Positions 37,081 through 48,700 of a stretch of 64,000 bases of DNA are shown here, in pieces (the stretch's first letter is position 1; every line of letters starts with the position of its first letter). A model generated the notes under the pieces. The model did not search any database and was not told where the DNA came from. It saw nothing but the letters and a program-made list of their open reading frames with translations. Origin of the DNA: Trichopria drosophilae (taxonomy: Eukaryota; Arthropoda; Insecta; Hymenoptera; Diapriidae). The DNA is taken from the NCBI GenBank assembly GCA_030407085.1, contig CM059587.1, positions 35,747,001-35,811,000 on the forward strand. The letters run 5' to 3'. The position numbers and the translations under genes are program-made.

Positions 37081-37194
37081 AAAGTGTTGTAATTGTAGTT
37101 CAGGAACCGTAATATTAATTAAAGAAATAAAAAATGGCCAACACGGTTCAAACCTATTGGTTGATAAAAGGACCAAACAGGTCTTTTTATTTCA

Positions 37195-37245
37195 CGCCCA
37201 ACGTTTCGACCACTCTTGTGGGTCCTCCTCAGGGGCATCTATTAA
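37195..37245 (-). ncRNA. Hammerhead-ribozyme-like motif in the pseudo-LTR (3' copy, coding sense)
   Basis: On the minus strand CTGAGGA (37226-37232) is followed by a small stem GACC(C)AC-AAGA-GTGGTC and then GAAAC (37203-37207). That is the order of the hammerhead core, CUGANGA - stem II - GAAA. PLE terminal repeats are known to encode hammerhead motifs. There is one extra base between core and stem. A short stem III (CG..CG) would be followed by U then G, and G at the cleavage position is unfavourable, so the copy looks inactive. The mirror copy is at 38012-38060. Confidence 0.4.
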
Positions 37246-37536
37246 TAGATACATAGAAAAAAAAACCAACAAAATATAACACACGAAAAAAATATGAACA
37301 AAAATATAAATTAAGGACATTTTCACTCATTACAATAAAATAATCATAAAACAAACAACACGCACCTGACATGAGTAACTGTATGTCGTATACTAAATTT
37401 GTGACACAGATTACACTGACTTGTAAACATACACACACACACACACACTCTTAGACTCGCAGTACAAACATAATACATAATTAAATGTGTCAATCCTATA
37501 TATACAAATTCGTTACTTTTTAAATTACAATGTTAT

Positions 37537-37863
37537 TTACAAATCATTAATTAAAATATTATAACTATTACTTAATTTGTCTGTGTCCGTTCTAAAATTT
37601 ATGCTCGATTTTTGTTTTTTAATATGGATCATTTCTTTGATGTTACGTTTTTTCCAATGTGGTTCTGTTTCCAAAATTTCCACTTCAGCAAATTTAAAAC
37701 TATGTCCTGTATTCAGCATATGCGATGTTAGTGCTGTATGACCAATTTCTCTTTTCCAATTATTAGTATGTTCATAGATTCTTTTTTGTGTGTGTGTGTG
37801 TGTATGTTTACAAGTCAGTGTAATCTGTGTCACCAATTTACTATACGACGTACAGTTACTCAT
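37537..37863 (-). pseudogene. GIY-YIG endonuclease C-terminal fragment of a Penelope-like element
   Basis: The frame includes NNWKREIGHTALTSHMLNTG, then HSFKFAEVEILETEPHWKKR and NIKEMIHIKKQKSSINFRTD. H-LNTGH, ILE-E-H--KR, EMIHI and IN-R-TD-L---YN are the conserved tail of PLE-type GIY-YIG domains. The GIY and YIG strands and the reverse transcriptase are absent. The first 20 or so residues fall in the right inverted arm. Confidence 0.8.
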
Positions 37864-38011
37864 GTCAGGTGCGTGTTGTTTGTTTTATGATTATTTTATT
37901 GTAATGAGTGAAAATGTCCTTAATTTATATTTTTGTTCATATTTTTTTCGTGTGTTATATTTTGTTGGTTTTTTTTTCTATGTTCTTTCTATTTTCTATA
38001 TTTCTATTAAT

Positions 38012-38060
38012 AGATGCCCCTGAGGAGGACCCACAAGAGTGGTCGAAACGTTGGGCGTGA
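38012..38060 (+). ncRNA. Hammerhead-ribozyme-like motif, mirror copy
   Basis: CTGAGGA at 38020-38026 and GAAAC at 38045-38049 are on the plus strand in the inverted arm. The core and stem match the copy at 37195-37245 base for base. Confidence 0.4.
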
Positions 38061-38132
38061 AATAAAAAGACCTGTTTGGTCCTTTTATCAACCAATAGGT
38101 TTGAACCGTGTTGGCCATTTTTTATTTCTTTA

Positions 38133-38147
38133 AATAAAATGCTATAT
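38133..38147. repeat. Target-site duplication, right copy
   Basis: This is an exact copy of 37066-37080, in the same orientation. Confidence 0.85.
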
Positions 38148-40258
38148 CACATGAGCAGTTAACAGAACGGTGGTAGAGATTGTGAGTTCTATCAGAAAAA
38201 TAGACGCAGTTTTTCTGAATGATCAAGGATGATTTATAGAATATCGGCCTTCCTTAATCATTAACTCATCTATTTGTCCGACAGTCCAAAGTAACAGTTA
38301 TACTATATTATTAAAAGGCTATACTACTTTTGTTTGCTTCTGAGATCGCGTTTTTTTAACTGCGTTGACGAGATCCATAGGAAACGTCTGATTGATATCC
38401 AAATTACCAAATTACTTGAAGTGATATTCATTGAAGTTTGTTACCTTATTGGCCTTAGCTACAGGACACCGTACGCACCCACTTTCGAGATAAACTTCCG
38501 AAAACCTGATATCTTCGATTTTTATGGCACTTGGTATCCTATCGTTTTTTGGTGCGCCGTACACAAATATATTACCATGAAAATCACCAACAAGATCAAC
38601 CTCGAGCTCAAAATGAAAAAAAAGCGATTTTTTACGAATTTTCGTTTTATTTTTACAAAAAAGACACATGGGACGAGACCAGTTTTAAACAAAAGAGATA
38701 GAGCATCAAACCCTCTACAAAAATGATTTGATGCACTTTCGTCGTAATATTAACGGTAATGTCGTAAATTCTGGTACATGAATCGTATATTATCGTTCTC
38801 TAATATTCTTGAACAATATTATCATTAGCGTTGTTAAGAATTTCGAAGAATCATTTCTTAATCCATATATAATTCTAAAGAGAGTAGTAGTTCTTTTACT
38901 ATCCAATAGGCTCAATCGCGACACTTAGGACTCCGCTTTCTTTCCCACTGCGGTGATTCATTCTCATTTTGAATATATGAGCGGTTTTGATGATACGTTA
39001 TTGAAGCCAGTACATTAGATATAAAAACCCACAATTTAATTAAGTTAATTTGATTAAACTACAAAACAGATTCAATACCGTTTCGTCGAAATATTAACGG
39101 TAATGTCATCAATAAAATATGAACATGGGAACCATCTGTTTGGTTCATTCATTCAAAAGAAGTCAATCCCTTTTAATTCACAAAATCAAGGATAGAAAAG
39201 GGATTTATGAGAATTCAACACTTGATATTTATTTTTTCGTTGTTGGGAGAGAAATACACTAATTTGGATAATAATTTTTTCTGTATGAAAAAAGAAAAAG
39301 GAATTTCTTGTGCTATAAAAAAATGTTAGTTATTAAAAATATTATACAGTTTTTGGCATTGGATATATTTATTACGAGAAAGTGATTTCAAAATATGTTT
39401 TGAGTATGGCGGTTCTTGATATTTATGACGTCATTCTGCATTAAAATCAACAATGATTATGAGGGATTCCATCGAATTTCTTTTCCTAAAATTACCCTGG
39501 AAATGTAAACAATTAATGCATATTTGCTCCGTGAAAACGTAACCTCCCGGGTAACATTTATATGTCTCTAAGGGTATACGTACACACTTGGGATGCACTA
39601 CCTTGTGGAGAGGACACATTATATGCGAGTCGTCCAATGGTGTACCAGCTCTAAAGCGAAAAAAGCAGAAATCAGATATCTCTATACTATGCTGACATTG
39701 CAACGCATCGCAGAGCAAAGAGGACATTTATAAAGGACTATATTTCTAAAAGTATAATATATCTCACAACATTGAAATTAGAACAATGTCAGATGGGAAA
39801 TTATCCTGCAGTGAAAATAGTTTCAGACAGCCCACGTTCGAAGATAGGACATAGACTACATAACAAGTACTCTTTCTAATTTGCAATGATGTTATGAAAA
39901 AAGATAAAAAACGTAAAATTACTCGAGCAGAAATTTGTTCAGGCCCTGATCAGGGTGTAACGTAATTGTTACTATATTTATATTATCCCTTTCTCGTTGT
40001 TCAATTTTTTTATAGTTACCTATACTAACACGAGGAAGAGGTAGTAAAAGAGACATTTTCGTGTCAAGGGCGTAAAATGAACCTTTACTATCCATGGTAT
40101 GGAATGGCCACTTTAAGAGTATAAAAGTTTATGCCTGATATAAATTGCTTAAAATAGAATTCATTTTAATGCATTTTAATTGTTTCAAAGTAGGAAAAGG
40201 AATAGATTAAAATGTTTAATTAATCTTAATCTAGTTCAGATTACTGGTATGGTACCAT
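38148..40258. other. Intergenic AT-rich sequence, nothing recognised
   Basis: An open frame at 38334-38726 has no domain I recognise. Its sequence looks like a decayed repeat. No RNA gene was found. Confidence 0.5.
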
Positions 40259-40421
40259 TACAGTAGAGTCGCGAAATATTTACCAACTCGGTTCCTCGCC
40301 TTCCCTTCCCATATTTTTATATTTACCAAAAGAAGGGGAGCACCGCTTCTCCCACTCTCCTCAGTCGCATATGCGGGGACACAAATATAGCGAGACGCAA
40401 ATATACCGGAACTCTACTATA
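40259..40421. mobile_element. TA-flanked MITE with CAGTAGAGT ends (Tc1/mariner-pogo-like)
   Basis: The left end CAGTAGAGTCGCGAAATATT (from 40261) is the inverted partner of the right end, which reads AATATACCGGAACTCTACTA (to 40419). TA flanks both sides (40259-40260, 40420-40421). The 159-bp body has no transposase. Ends beginning CAGTA with TA duplications are typical of pogo/Tigger and related families. Confidence 0.7.
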
Positions 40422-42301
40422 TTTATAAAGGTCAATTCTAAAATGGTTAGTATTTTGAAGAAGGCAAAGAATCTTCCTTATAGAGGAAGCATTTTTTGTC
40501 TGATTTGTATTTTTCAAAATAAAAAAAAAACTATTCAATTTTACATGGACGGTCTATGAAATGATGACCCTTCATACAAATAATAAAAGTAATTTTAACA
40601 ACTATAAAAATAAACAAATATGTAATTAATAAAAAGATAACTTTTATAAATTTGAAACATACTATATCCATAAAGTAATTAATAATGTAAGTTGCACTAC
40701 GTATCTCTACACGTTGCAACTCGTTGCACTCGTACGAGTTCAATTCCTTAATAGCAAGGGGGAATGTTGAATAATAAAATTAATTCCACGACTGTTACGA
40801 ATTATAAGAATGATACGTAATATTTAATAATAAAATAATACAACGACCGCGACGTTTGTCAGTTTAGTTGAATCTACATGCACAAAAAGCAACAAGTCAA
40901 ATTTGTGCGGGTAATTCGAGATAGTAATAAAATGGTACTTTCAAAGCTTTACAATTTATAGCTTGGTAGAAATGTAAATGATTAATCTTTTTTATTTAGG
41001 TGCAAATAAAACGTTTACTATTCTATCGCATACAAAGGAAATTAGTTGTTTACGTTTGTCCAACTACTATCTGACTTTATAGTATTAAATTATTTCTATA
41101 AAATTCGAATTCAGCACACCCAAAAAAGTAAGAAACAGTGATCTTTTTGTTTTTGGCTGATTCTAAAACAAAAATCGAAACTGATGTCCTACTGTACTAT
41201 ACGTACAAATTTATTTTAAAAAATATGTATTTTTTATATGATAAACAAAAAGACATATTCAAGAAAGTACCCTGAAAATCATTCCCTCACTATGTCCCAA
41301 CTGCTACATTCGAAGAGAATCATTAACTTTGATCGTAAAAGTCCTTGATTATTGTTTATTCATATATAGGATAGTATTGATTATATCTACATGAGTTTAT
41401 ATTTTAAAATTGCGATTGGAAATATTTTTAAATATAATTCAAAATTTGTCCGTAAAATATCAATCATTCCCTCGCCGTTTTAAAACAGTGTGATTGGAGC
41501 AATATTTAAACGTTTATCAAGCTCCACTGCATTTTTGTTGTAGTTGGCAACATTGGCCTTGACAACAGACACTATAGTGGGCGGTTGAAGAACAGATGTT
41601 TTGTTGAAATTAATTTGATGACAACTTTTTTGAATATTACTTATTTTAAAGTCATTCCTTCATGTAATGTAATCAAAAGGTACGCACTTTTTTATTTAAT
41701 AATTGTAGCATATTTGTATGTTTCCGGTAGTAATAAAGTACTGTACACAGTTCGTAAGATAGTAAGGTTTTGTGTATAAGCTTCTGGCAATTTTGGTTCA
41801 TTTCATCATTCCCTCGTCATCATTCCGTCATAAAATTTGTTTGACGCGGGAATGATTCCTGTGCGGGAATGCTGTAATTTCTAATATGTATATGATATTT
41901 ATATTTGTTTCATTGGTTTCAGTAAGCTGACAGTCTATATTGTCAAGAATTTGAAATTTTTTATCTTTATGCTTAATTCAAACTCGAAAAAGTTTGGGAC
42001 CATTATAATATTTTATTAAACAAGACATAAACTAAGAATTGAGCAAGAAAAATCGTTACTAAGTTGAAAAAAAATGATCAACTTGATAAAGCTAAATTCG
42101 ACTTTTTTCGCGAACCGATTCCGTTATGCTCATCAATTTTGTGGTCGAAAATGTCTAAAAATATTGATGGGCTTGGTCATTAATGGGCTAATTCCTTATT
42201 TTATGTGCGTATATTATGTGGCAACTATTGAAACATAGGGTTATTAGTCGCAAATATTGAATTATGAGATTTGTCGTCACGAAACGAGATGTGTGATTCT
42301 T
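40422..42301. other. Intergenic AT-rich sequence
   Basis: No gene supported. The word CATTCCCTC recurs at about 41280, 41465 and 41807, with GGGAATG-type words in opposite orientation near 41850. This suggests a decayed inverted-repeat element that I could not delimit. Confidence 0.45.
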
Positions 42302-42504
42302 CCCAACGGGCACGAAAGTCCCGGATGTTTCTAAAACGTTTTTAGAACGTTCCAGAAACGTTCCTAAAACGTTAAATGTCTGCAACATGGATGAAACGTT
42401 TATAAAACGTTCCGTAAAAGTTGCAGACATAAAACGTTTTAGGAACGTTTCTGGAACATTCTAAAAACGTTTTAGCAACATTTGGGTCCTTCGTGCCCGT
42501 TGGG
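42302..42504. mobile_element. Fully palindromic MITE with internal AACGTTTT words
   Basis: The element runs from CCCAACGGGCACGAA to TTCGTGCCCGTTGGG. Its arms pair along almost the full 203 bp, leaving a central loop of about 30 bases. AACGTT and AAAACGTTT words recur about ten times. It has no coding capacity. The flanks (ATTCTT and TTCCTA) do not show a clear target duplication, so the superfamily is undetermined. Confidence 0.75.
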
Positions 42505-43410
42505 TTCCTATCAGTAAAAGAATTAATAATACAAGTTTAACAAAAGTTCAATAATTCCTAAGAGGATGTGTCAATTCTAAATAAAATGTTGTATTAAAGC
42601 AAAACAAATTTTTCTTAGATCGTTTATAATTATACATTAACTTAAAATGTGTCAATTCTCTATGAAAGAATAAATGTTCGATTTCAATGCAGTTAATATC
42701 GCGCTTGATTATAATGCAGGCAAATTGTAGATTATTTCATGCTATTTGATCCTGATGATGATTGATGATTATCGGGAATGTTGGAGGATGATTGATTGGA
42801 TAGCAAATCCATGTCTTAGGGCTTTTATCACTCGTTCAATAAAATTTATTAAACATATCGGCTTGTGATAACGTTGAATGATGTTGGGTGATGATGATGT
42901 GGGACGATTATGACGATGATGTGTGAAGAATTGTGACGGTACGCCGCTGATAGCTGCTGTTTGAAGAATTACAGGGTTGGATGATGAGAATGATGATGTC
43001 CGGTAATTATATTTTCGGACGATGGTGTGCATTGTTTAAAAAAAACACATTAAATTTATTGAACATGTGCTGGAAGCAAATTTCAATTCCGTCACGTATG
43101 TACTTTAAATTTAATGTCATTCTTCATAAAATTTCATGTATTACCTAAAAAATCGTTTCATGCCACAGAATGGAAAATTCAGTGTAAAAAAGTTCAGTGT
43201 AAAAATTTATTTAATGTACTGGTAGAAATTCGGTCTAAATATTGACCAGTTTTTGGCTCATAAACATGTGTACTGGCCAGTGTGTGAGTAATAAATTGTG
43301 ACCAGTTTTCCATACCAAATGTAACAAAACTATGGATTGTTTTTCGATACCATTATTAAATACGCTATAGACATTTTCTGCTCTGCTTTTGCAAAAAATA
43401 GTCAGAATAT
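42505..43410. other. Intergenic, GATGAT-rich patch
   Basis: Simple GAT/TGA repeats are concentrated at about 42750-43000. The minus-strand frame there encodes only Ser/His-rich low complexity, and no gene is supported. Confidence 0.45.
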
Positions 43411-43743
43411 TTAACACCAACAACCTAAATACTTTTTTGTCAACTTTCTAGACGATAATTTAAGTAAAATTTTGTACATTTTTTTTACGATAACTTCAAA
43501 ATTGTCTGGACTCTTTTCATACAGTTTCTGTTCAGTTTTTATCAATCTTTTGTAGTTTTGGAATATACGTTTTCTTAGAGTCACTACTATTAGGAAAAAG
43601 ATTGAACTTCGTTCAGCAGCTTTAATACGAATATAATCGTCATCATCATCCTCATCGGCATCATCACTGCTATTATTATTATTTTCGTTAACATTTTCAT
43701 CAGTTACTTCCAAATAAGCAAGAAGAAATTTAAAAATATTCAA
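43411..43743 (-). CDS. Uncertain small ORF with an acidic run (hypothetical)
   Basis: It encodes 110 residues starting MNIFKFLLAYLEVTDE, then NENNNNSSDDADEDDDDD and a basic, hydrophobic second half (KRIFQNYKRLIKTEQKLYEK). No family is recognised. Acidic runs like this occur before the catalytic part of some transposase-associated proteins, but the downstream minus-strand sequence shows no such domain. It has no splice or promoter support, so a random or decayed frame is likely. Confidence 0.2.
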   Translation of the reverse strand: MNIFKFLLAYLEVTDENVNENNNNSSDDADEDDDDDYIRIKAAERSSIFFLIVVTLRKRIFQNYKRLIKTEQKLYEKSPDNFEVIVKKMYKILLKLSSRKLTKKYLGCWC

Positions 43744-45200
43744 AAAGAATGCACTTGAATGCTGTTATGAAAGAAGAGTTTTAAAAGAATTCTTTGTGAA
43801 TAAAAATATAACGAATGTCCGCTATAGTTATTAAATTAAGACTTGGATAAGAATTCTTTTTTTAAACAATTTTGGAACAAATTTTCAAAATGTTCAAAAT
43901 TTCAACATTGTTAAATGGAAACGGGCGATTCACACCAGGCGAATATTCGCGAGATACTGATTATTGTCTTTTAATTTAATAAGAAGGTACAGGTTATTTC
44001 CCAAAAACTCCTGCCCCGCCGAGAAAAACAATGGTATGTTAATATTTCTTTGTGCTTTTAATGTGTATATCCCAGCTGCATAAAATGACGCTAAAAAAAT
44101 TTGAAAATATTTTTAAATAACAAAATGGCGTCCATTTGATTGAAAATTTAAAAAAATTGATTATTTCAAAAACACCACCTTTTAAAATTTTCATTTTTTT
44201 TTTTGACAAATTAATGGGTCCATATGTGACTCATTCTCAAAGTTGTAGCTCTGGTAAAACACTTTGTCATATAAAATAAAAATAATTTATGAGAAAATAA
44301 AATTAACTATTCAGCTACGATTTTTTCCGTAGACGGTATTTTCTTGTAATTTAGTGTATAAAGCTTTTTGAGGTTGCTGATTACGAATCCGGAGTCAGAT
44401 TTTGAAAAAATTCAAGGGTATTCTTCGACTTATTCTAGAATATAATTGTTATTATAAAATTGTCTCTAAAGTCCATAGTTTTCAAGAAAAAAATGGTTAA
44501 ATTTTGAAATGGAATTTGTAAATGCAGTGGCCATTTTGAATCTGACATAACAAATTTCAAATATACACCAGTGTATCTTTTAAGTACAACTATCGAGTGC
44601 ACCCTTGCAATATGTTTTAGCTCCCTCAAAGCAAGATATTATATCGAAAACTCGATTTTTGTAAAAAAATATGTCCAAAAAATCAGGTTTTTCTACTATA
44701 TATGTCGAAATCATATATAAATTTCAATTTTTTTTTAATTTTCTTACTACCATTCGAAAGAGTGGCCTTGAAAACGGTAGAATCTGGTAGTTTTTATTTT
44801 TTTCGAAATTTATTTCATATTGAAAATAAGCGTTGAAGTTGCAGTATTCTGTGCATTTGGGAGCTAATGGGTTTAGTCAAAAACTTTGAGAATAAAACCT
44901 TCATTAGTGTAGATTTCCTTTTCGGTATCCCATGTATTTTTGGTATAGTTTTAATTTCGTTAGTTTCGTTACGAGTCCCTGGTTTTAACAAACAAACAAA
45001 TACTTTACACTAAGAAAAAGGCGGTATTTTTTTGTAACCAACAAGAGCAATGTTTAGGTGGACGCTGAGCAAATAACAGTTACGTAATAAGGGCAAGGGC
45101 TTGTCCAATCTTACTGGACCCGTGATAGGTTGAAACGGAAACTGCTGTTTTCGCATACAAATGGAAACGCGTCCTGGCAGTGTTAAATGCGAACCGGCCT
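43744..45200. other. Intergenic, with family 1 repeat copies
   Basis: AAATAACAAAATGGCGTCC near 44120 and TTGCTGATTACGAATCCGG with AGTCAGATTTTG near 44373-44405 match the interspersed family seen at 2.5 and 12 kb. No gene was found. Confidence 0.5.
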
Positions 45201-45240
45201 TAAATCCTGCACTGCATCCCAATGAGGGGTTTTAAAAGTT

Positions 45241-45540
45241 ACGTGGGCGCTGGACCTTAGCCAATGAGGAACGTGCGCGCGTCTTACCGACCAATCGGAG
45301 GAGCCGAGTGACCGTTGCAGGTGTGAGGAAACGGGAGGAACCGAGAGCCGTAGTAACCGTTGACCGCATTTACTGTATTCCGCCGTTACCACTCGGCTAC
45401 TCGGCGTCCCGCCAATCGTCGGCACCACAATACGTAACGCGTTGTTTGCCTGTCGCGCCGCCATATTGTGTGTGCAGCGCGGTTCCTTGTATCGCGTGCA
45501 TGGGCATTTTACGTGAGCGTTCCTACCGTGATTAGTGTTT
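45241..45540 (+). promoter_or_regulatory. GC-rich promoter and 5'UTR region of the hnRNP U-like gene
   Basis: This CpG-rich segment stands out from AT-rich flanks and ends just before the start codon at 45574. CCAAT boxes lie at 45261-45265, 45291-45295 and 45412-45416. A YY1/Pho-like GCCGCCATATTG is at 45457-45468, a usual place for such a site near a TATA-less start. ACCGTTG (Myb-like) words occur near 45309 and 45357. No TATA box was seen. This is a housekeeping-type promoter by inference. Confidence 0.6.
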
Positions 45541-45573
45541 GCGCGTGTGAAGAATCATCGGAAAAGCTTGAAG

Positions 45574-45712
45574 ATGGATGTAGCAAAAATGAAAGTCGTC
45601 GATCTACGCGCCGAATTGACAAAGCGCGGCCTCGATTCTAAGGGCAACAAGCCCGTCTTGATGGAGCGGCTTCGACAAGCCCTCGACGAGGAAAAGGGCA
45701 ACACCGATGATC
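45574..45712 (+). CDS. HNRNPUL1: hnRNP U-like exon 1: start codon and SAP domain
   Basis: The ATG at 45574 sits in AAGATGG (A at -3, G at +4), and the reading frame begins [23 protein letters not shown] residues follow ([13 protein letters not shown]). The frame is open further upstream but has no better ATG. The exon ends GAT GAT C|GTAAGT, one base into an Arg codon completed at 49407. Confidence 0.93.
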
Positions 45713-48700
45713 GTAAGTATCCTTGCAAGTTTTACCGGCATCTGGAAGGCGTCACCAGGTCGTCGGCTACCTCGGAGCTGATGCTAAGTCCTAAGCCGAA
45801 CGTTCTTCACTCTCGCGCGGCATCTGAAAAAATCCCGCCAACCTCCCCTCCGCGTCTCTTACTTGTGTAAACATGTTAGAAACTCATGCAGACACTTTTA
45901 TCTCCAACAATAATCATTTCTTACATAAAATAACAATGTTATACTTATTCTTATCATTTAAATTAATTGTCATCTTTCCCTTTCATTTATTTATGTTTTA
46001 TGCAGTTCGTACCCAAGCACAAGCCAAGTCTTACCTGCTGCGTGCAGTCGCGTACTCTACTGTTTCAAAATTGATGCAGACTATTCTTATCACTTGTTGC
46101 ACATATTAAATATTACAATATTCTTGTGTTATTTATATATGCACAAAGTTTTCTTTAACAATTAACTAATTTCTTCTATATGTGCACAACACTTGAAATA
46201 AATTTTACAATTACTTTTGTACTTTTAAAAATAAACCATCGTTAAGGCCTTCATATTTAATATTGTAACTTTTCCTTGTTGTAACGACAAATTCTTGCTT
46301 GCAATCCTGTAAATTAAATATGACGAGTAGTCTGCTAATTTGTAATTTACATATGTTACGCATACAAGATATATTTATAATGTTGGTCGAAATCGTTGCA
46401 GCATTTACAATATTTTGATCTGTATAACGGAATAATTAAAGAAATTTGTAATCGATAATTCTTTGACGTTACGATTAGATTTGATTAAAAACGTTGATAA
46501 ATGTTGCTATACACAACCGACGTGCAGGCAAGAAATAATATACAGTAGTGAAAACGCTAAATGTATTGACTCAGTTTCTCTCGCTAACGCCTACGTTTCA
46601 TTTATAACCTATATTTACATACATTGTGAAAAGTAAAAGAGAAATAACATTTCTGAATTTTTACAATTTTGTTGAAATTTCCTATTATTTTCGGATGAAT
46701 TTTACTACGAAAATAGGGAAATTACCATAATCATGTAAAATTTACAACAGAAATGGAAATTTACAACGTCAAAGGTAGAAATAAAAATATCAGTAATGAT
46801 CATGATAATTTTACATCGATTGTGTAATTAAAACAAATTTTACATCGTTTTTAAACTTTTAATAGTAATCTTAATGCTTTACTTCAGTAGTGTTTAATGT
46901 TAATTTCATTTGTGAACTATTAAATTCCAAATTTTATTCTACATTTTTTTCACAAACTAAAAGTAAAATTTCATTTCCTAATTTTTAGTTTTGTTGAAAT
47001 TTCCTATTATTTTCGTAGTAAAATTACAATTGTCTTGTAAAAATCATCCGAAAATATAAGGAAATGTAATTTTACAACGTCAAAGGTAGAAATCAAAATA
47101 CCAGTAATGGTCGTCTTAATTTTACATTGATTGTGTAATTAAAAACAATGTAATTTTCTATTGTTTTTCATGTAAAAAAGCACAGAGAATGTAAAATTAC
47201 AAGCGTACTGTAAATTGTACGTGGGATTTATGTATCGACTTCTCCTTCTCGCAAGTCGAATTCTCCTCGACTGATGTCTTATTTACAGTGTACATGTAAA
47301 AGCACATCGATAACTTAGAAATTTTACCGCAACACTGTAAATTTACCATGATTTTCACTGGTATTTTAATTTCTACTATTTCGTGGTAAAATTACTTTGA
47401 CGAAGACTTGTTTGATGTTTTTCGCAGTGTAAATAAATACAATTGCAAATATAGGTTATAAATGAAACGTATACTGTAAAAAATGGAAATGAACTTTACA
47501 AATTTATTGTAATTTTCAGTAATTTTTAATAATTTTCACACGTACAACGTTGAAGTTTTACAATATTTGGTAAATTTACCATGTACAGCGTGGGCACGAT
47601 TTTGACCCATGTATAGCGTTGGGAAAATGCATTGCGTTGTAATTTTATCACTTTCATCATGGGGGTATTTACAAAACATTGTGAAATTCCTAACCTCACA
47701 TAGGAAATTTACAATGGTGAACGTGGGCAAATCACCTTTTTTCACAAGTGAAAATTACAACAGATTTGTAAAGTTCATTGCTATTTTTTACAGTGTAGTC
47801 ATTAGCGAGAGAAACCAAGTCAATACATTCAGCATTTTTACTATTATATATTATTTTTTACTTGTACGTCGGCTGTATACAATCGAAAGCAACATTCACT
47901 AATGGTTTCAATTCAAAACAAAAGTCAAAGAATTATTGTCGATTACAAATTTCTTTAATTATTCCGTTACACAGATAAAAATTGTAAACGCTACAACCAT
48001 TTCGACCAACATATTATAAATATTATTATATGCGTAACATATGTAAATTATTAATTAGCAGACATTCGTCATCTTTAATTTACAGGGTAGCGCACAATAA
48101 TTTATCGTTACAACGGTACGAATAAATTATAATATTAAATATGTAGGTCTTAATGAACGTTTATTTTCAAAAGTAATTGCTAAATTGATTGCAAGTGTTC
48201 GGTACATATAGAAAATTAGCTAATTTTTAAAGAAAACTTTACACACGTATAAACAGAAGAATATTTTAAGATTTAATATTCAATATATGTTACAAGGGAT
48301 AAGAATAGTTTGTATCGATTTTGAAACTACAATAAACTGTGACAAAAGTCAAAGTAATTTTGTAAAATTCACTGTAGTAGTAATATGGTGGAAATTAAAA
48401 TATCAGCGAAAATCATAGTAAATTTGCAGCGTTGCAGTAAAATTTCTACATTATCGATGTTATTTTACATGTGTACTGTAAATATGATGTCAATCGGTTA
48501 CTGGTGCGCGGATAGAAATTTCGAACGATTATAGTATGGAACTCTTATACACCCATCCCATCCCGCTACCCACCTTCAAATCCAGTGGGTCTTGAAGAAA
48601 TAAAGTATGCATCCACGGTAGAATATGTTGTTAATCTCTGCGGCCACCAAAAGAGTATGAAAACAAACGAATCTTGTAAGTGAGAACCTGAGTTTTTTCG

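Larger units (their letters stand above)
37081..38132 (-). mobile_element. Truncated Penelope-like retroelement with inverted pseudo-LTR arms
   Basis: A perfect 15-bp duplication AATAAAATGCTATAT flanks the unit (37066-37080 and 38133-38147). Inside are two inverted arms, 37121-37448 and 37788-38131. They are nearly identical apart from an insertion of about 16 bases in the right arm. Between and partly within them, on the minus strand, is the C-terminal part of a GIY-YIG endonuclease frame. Penelope-like elements (PLEs) carry reverse transcriptase plus GIY-YIG endonuclease, and their copies are often 5'-truncated with an inverted terminal repeat copy, as here. The reverse transcriptase is missing. 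Both arms carry a hammerhead-like motif. Confidence 0.85.

Noticed and set aside
38334..38726. 130-codon plus-strand frame after the Penelope-like element
   Set aside because: No recognisable domain, AT-rich and with homopolymer runs. It looks like decayed repeat.
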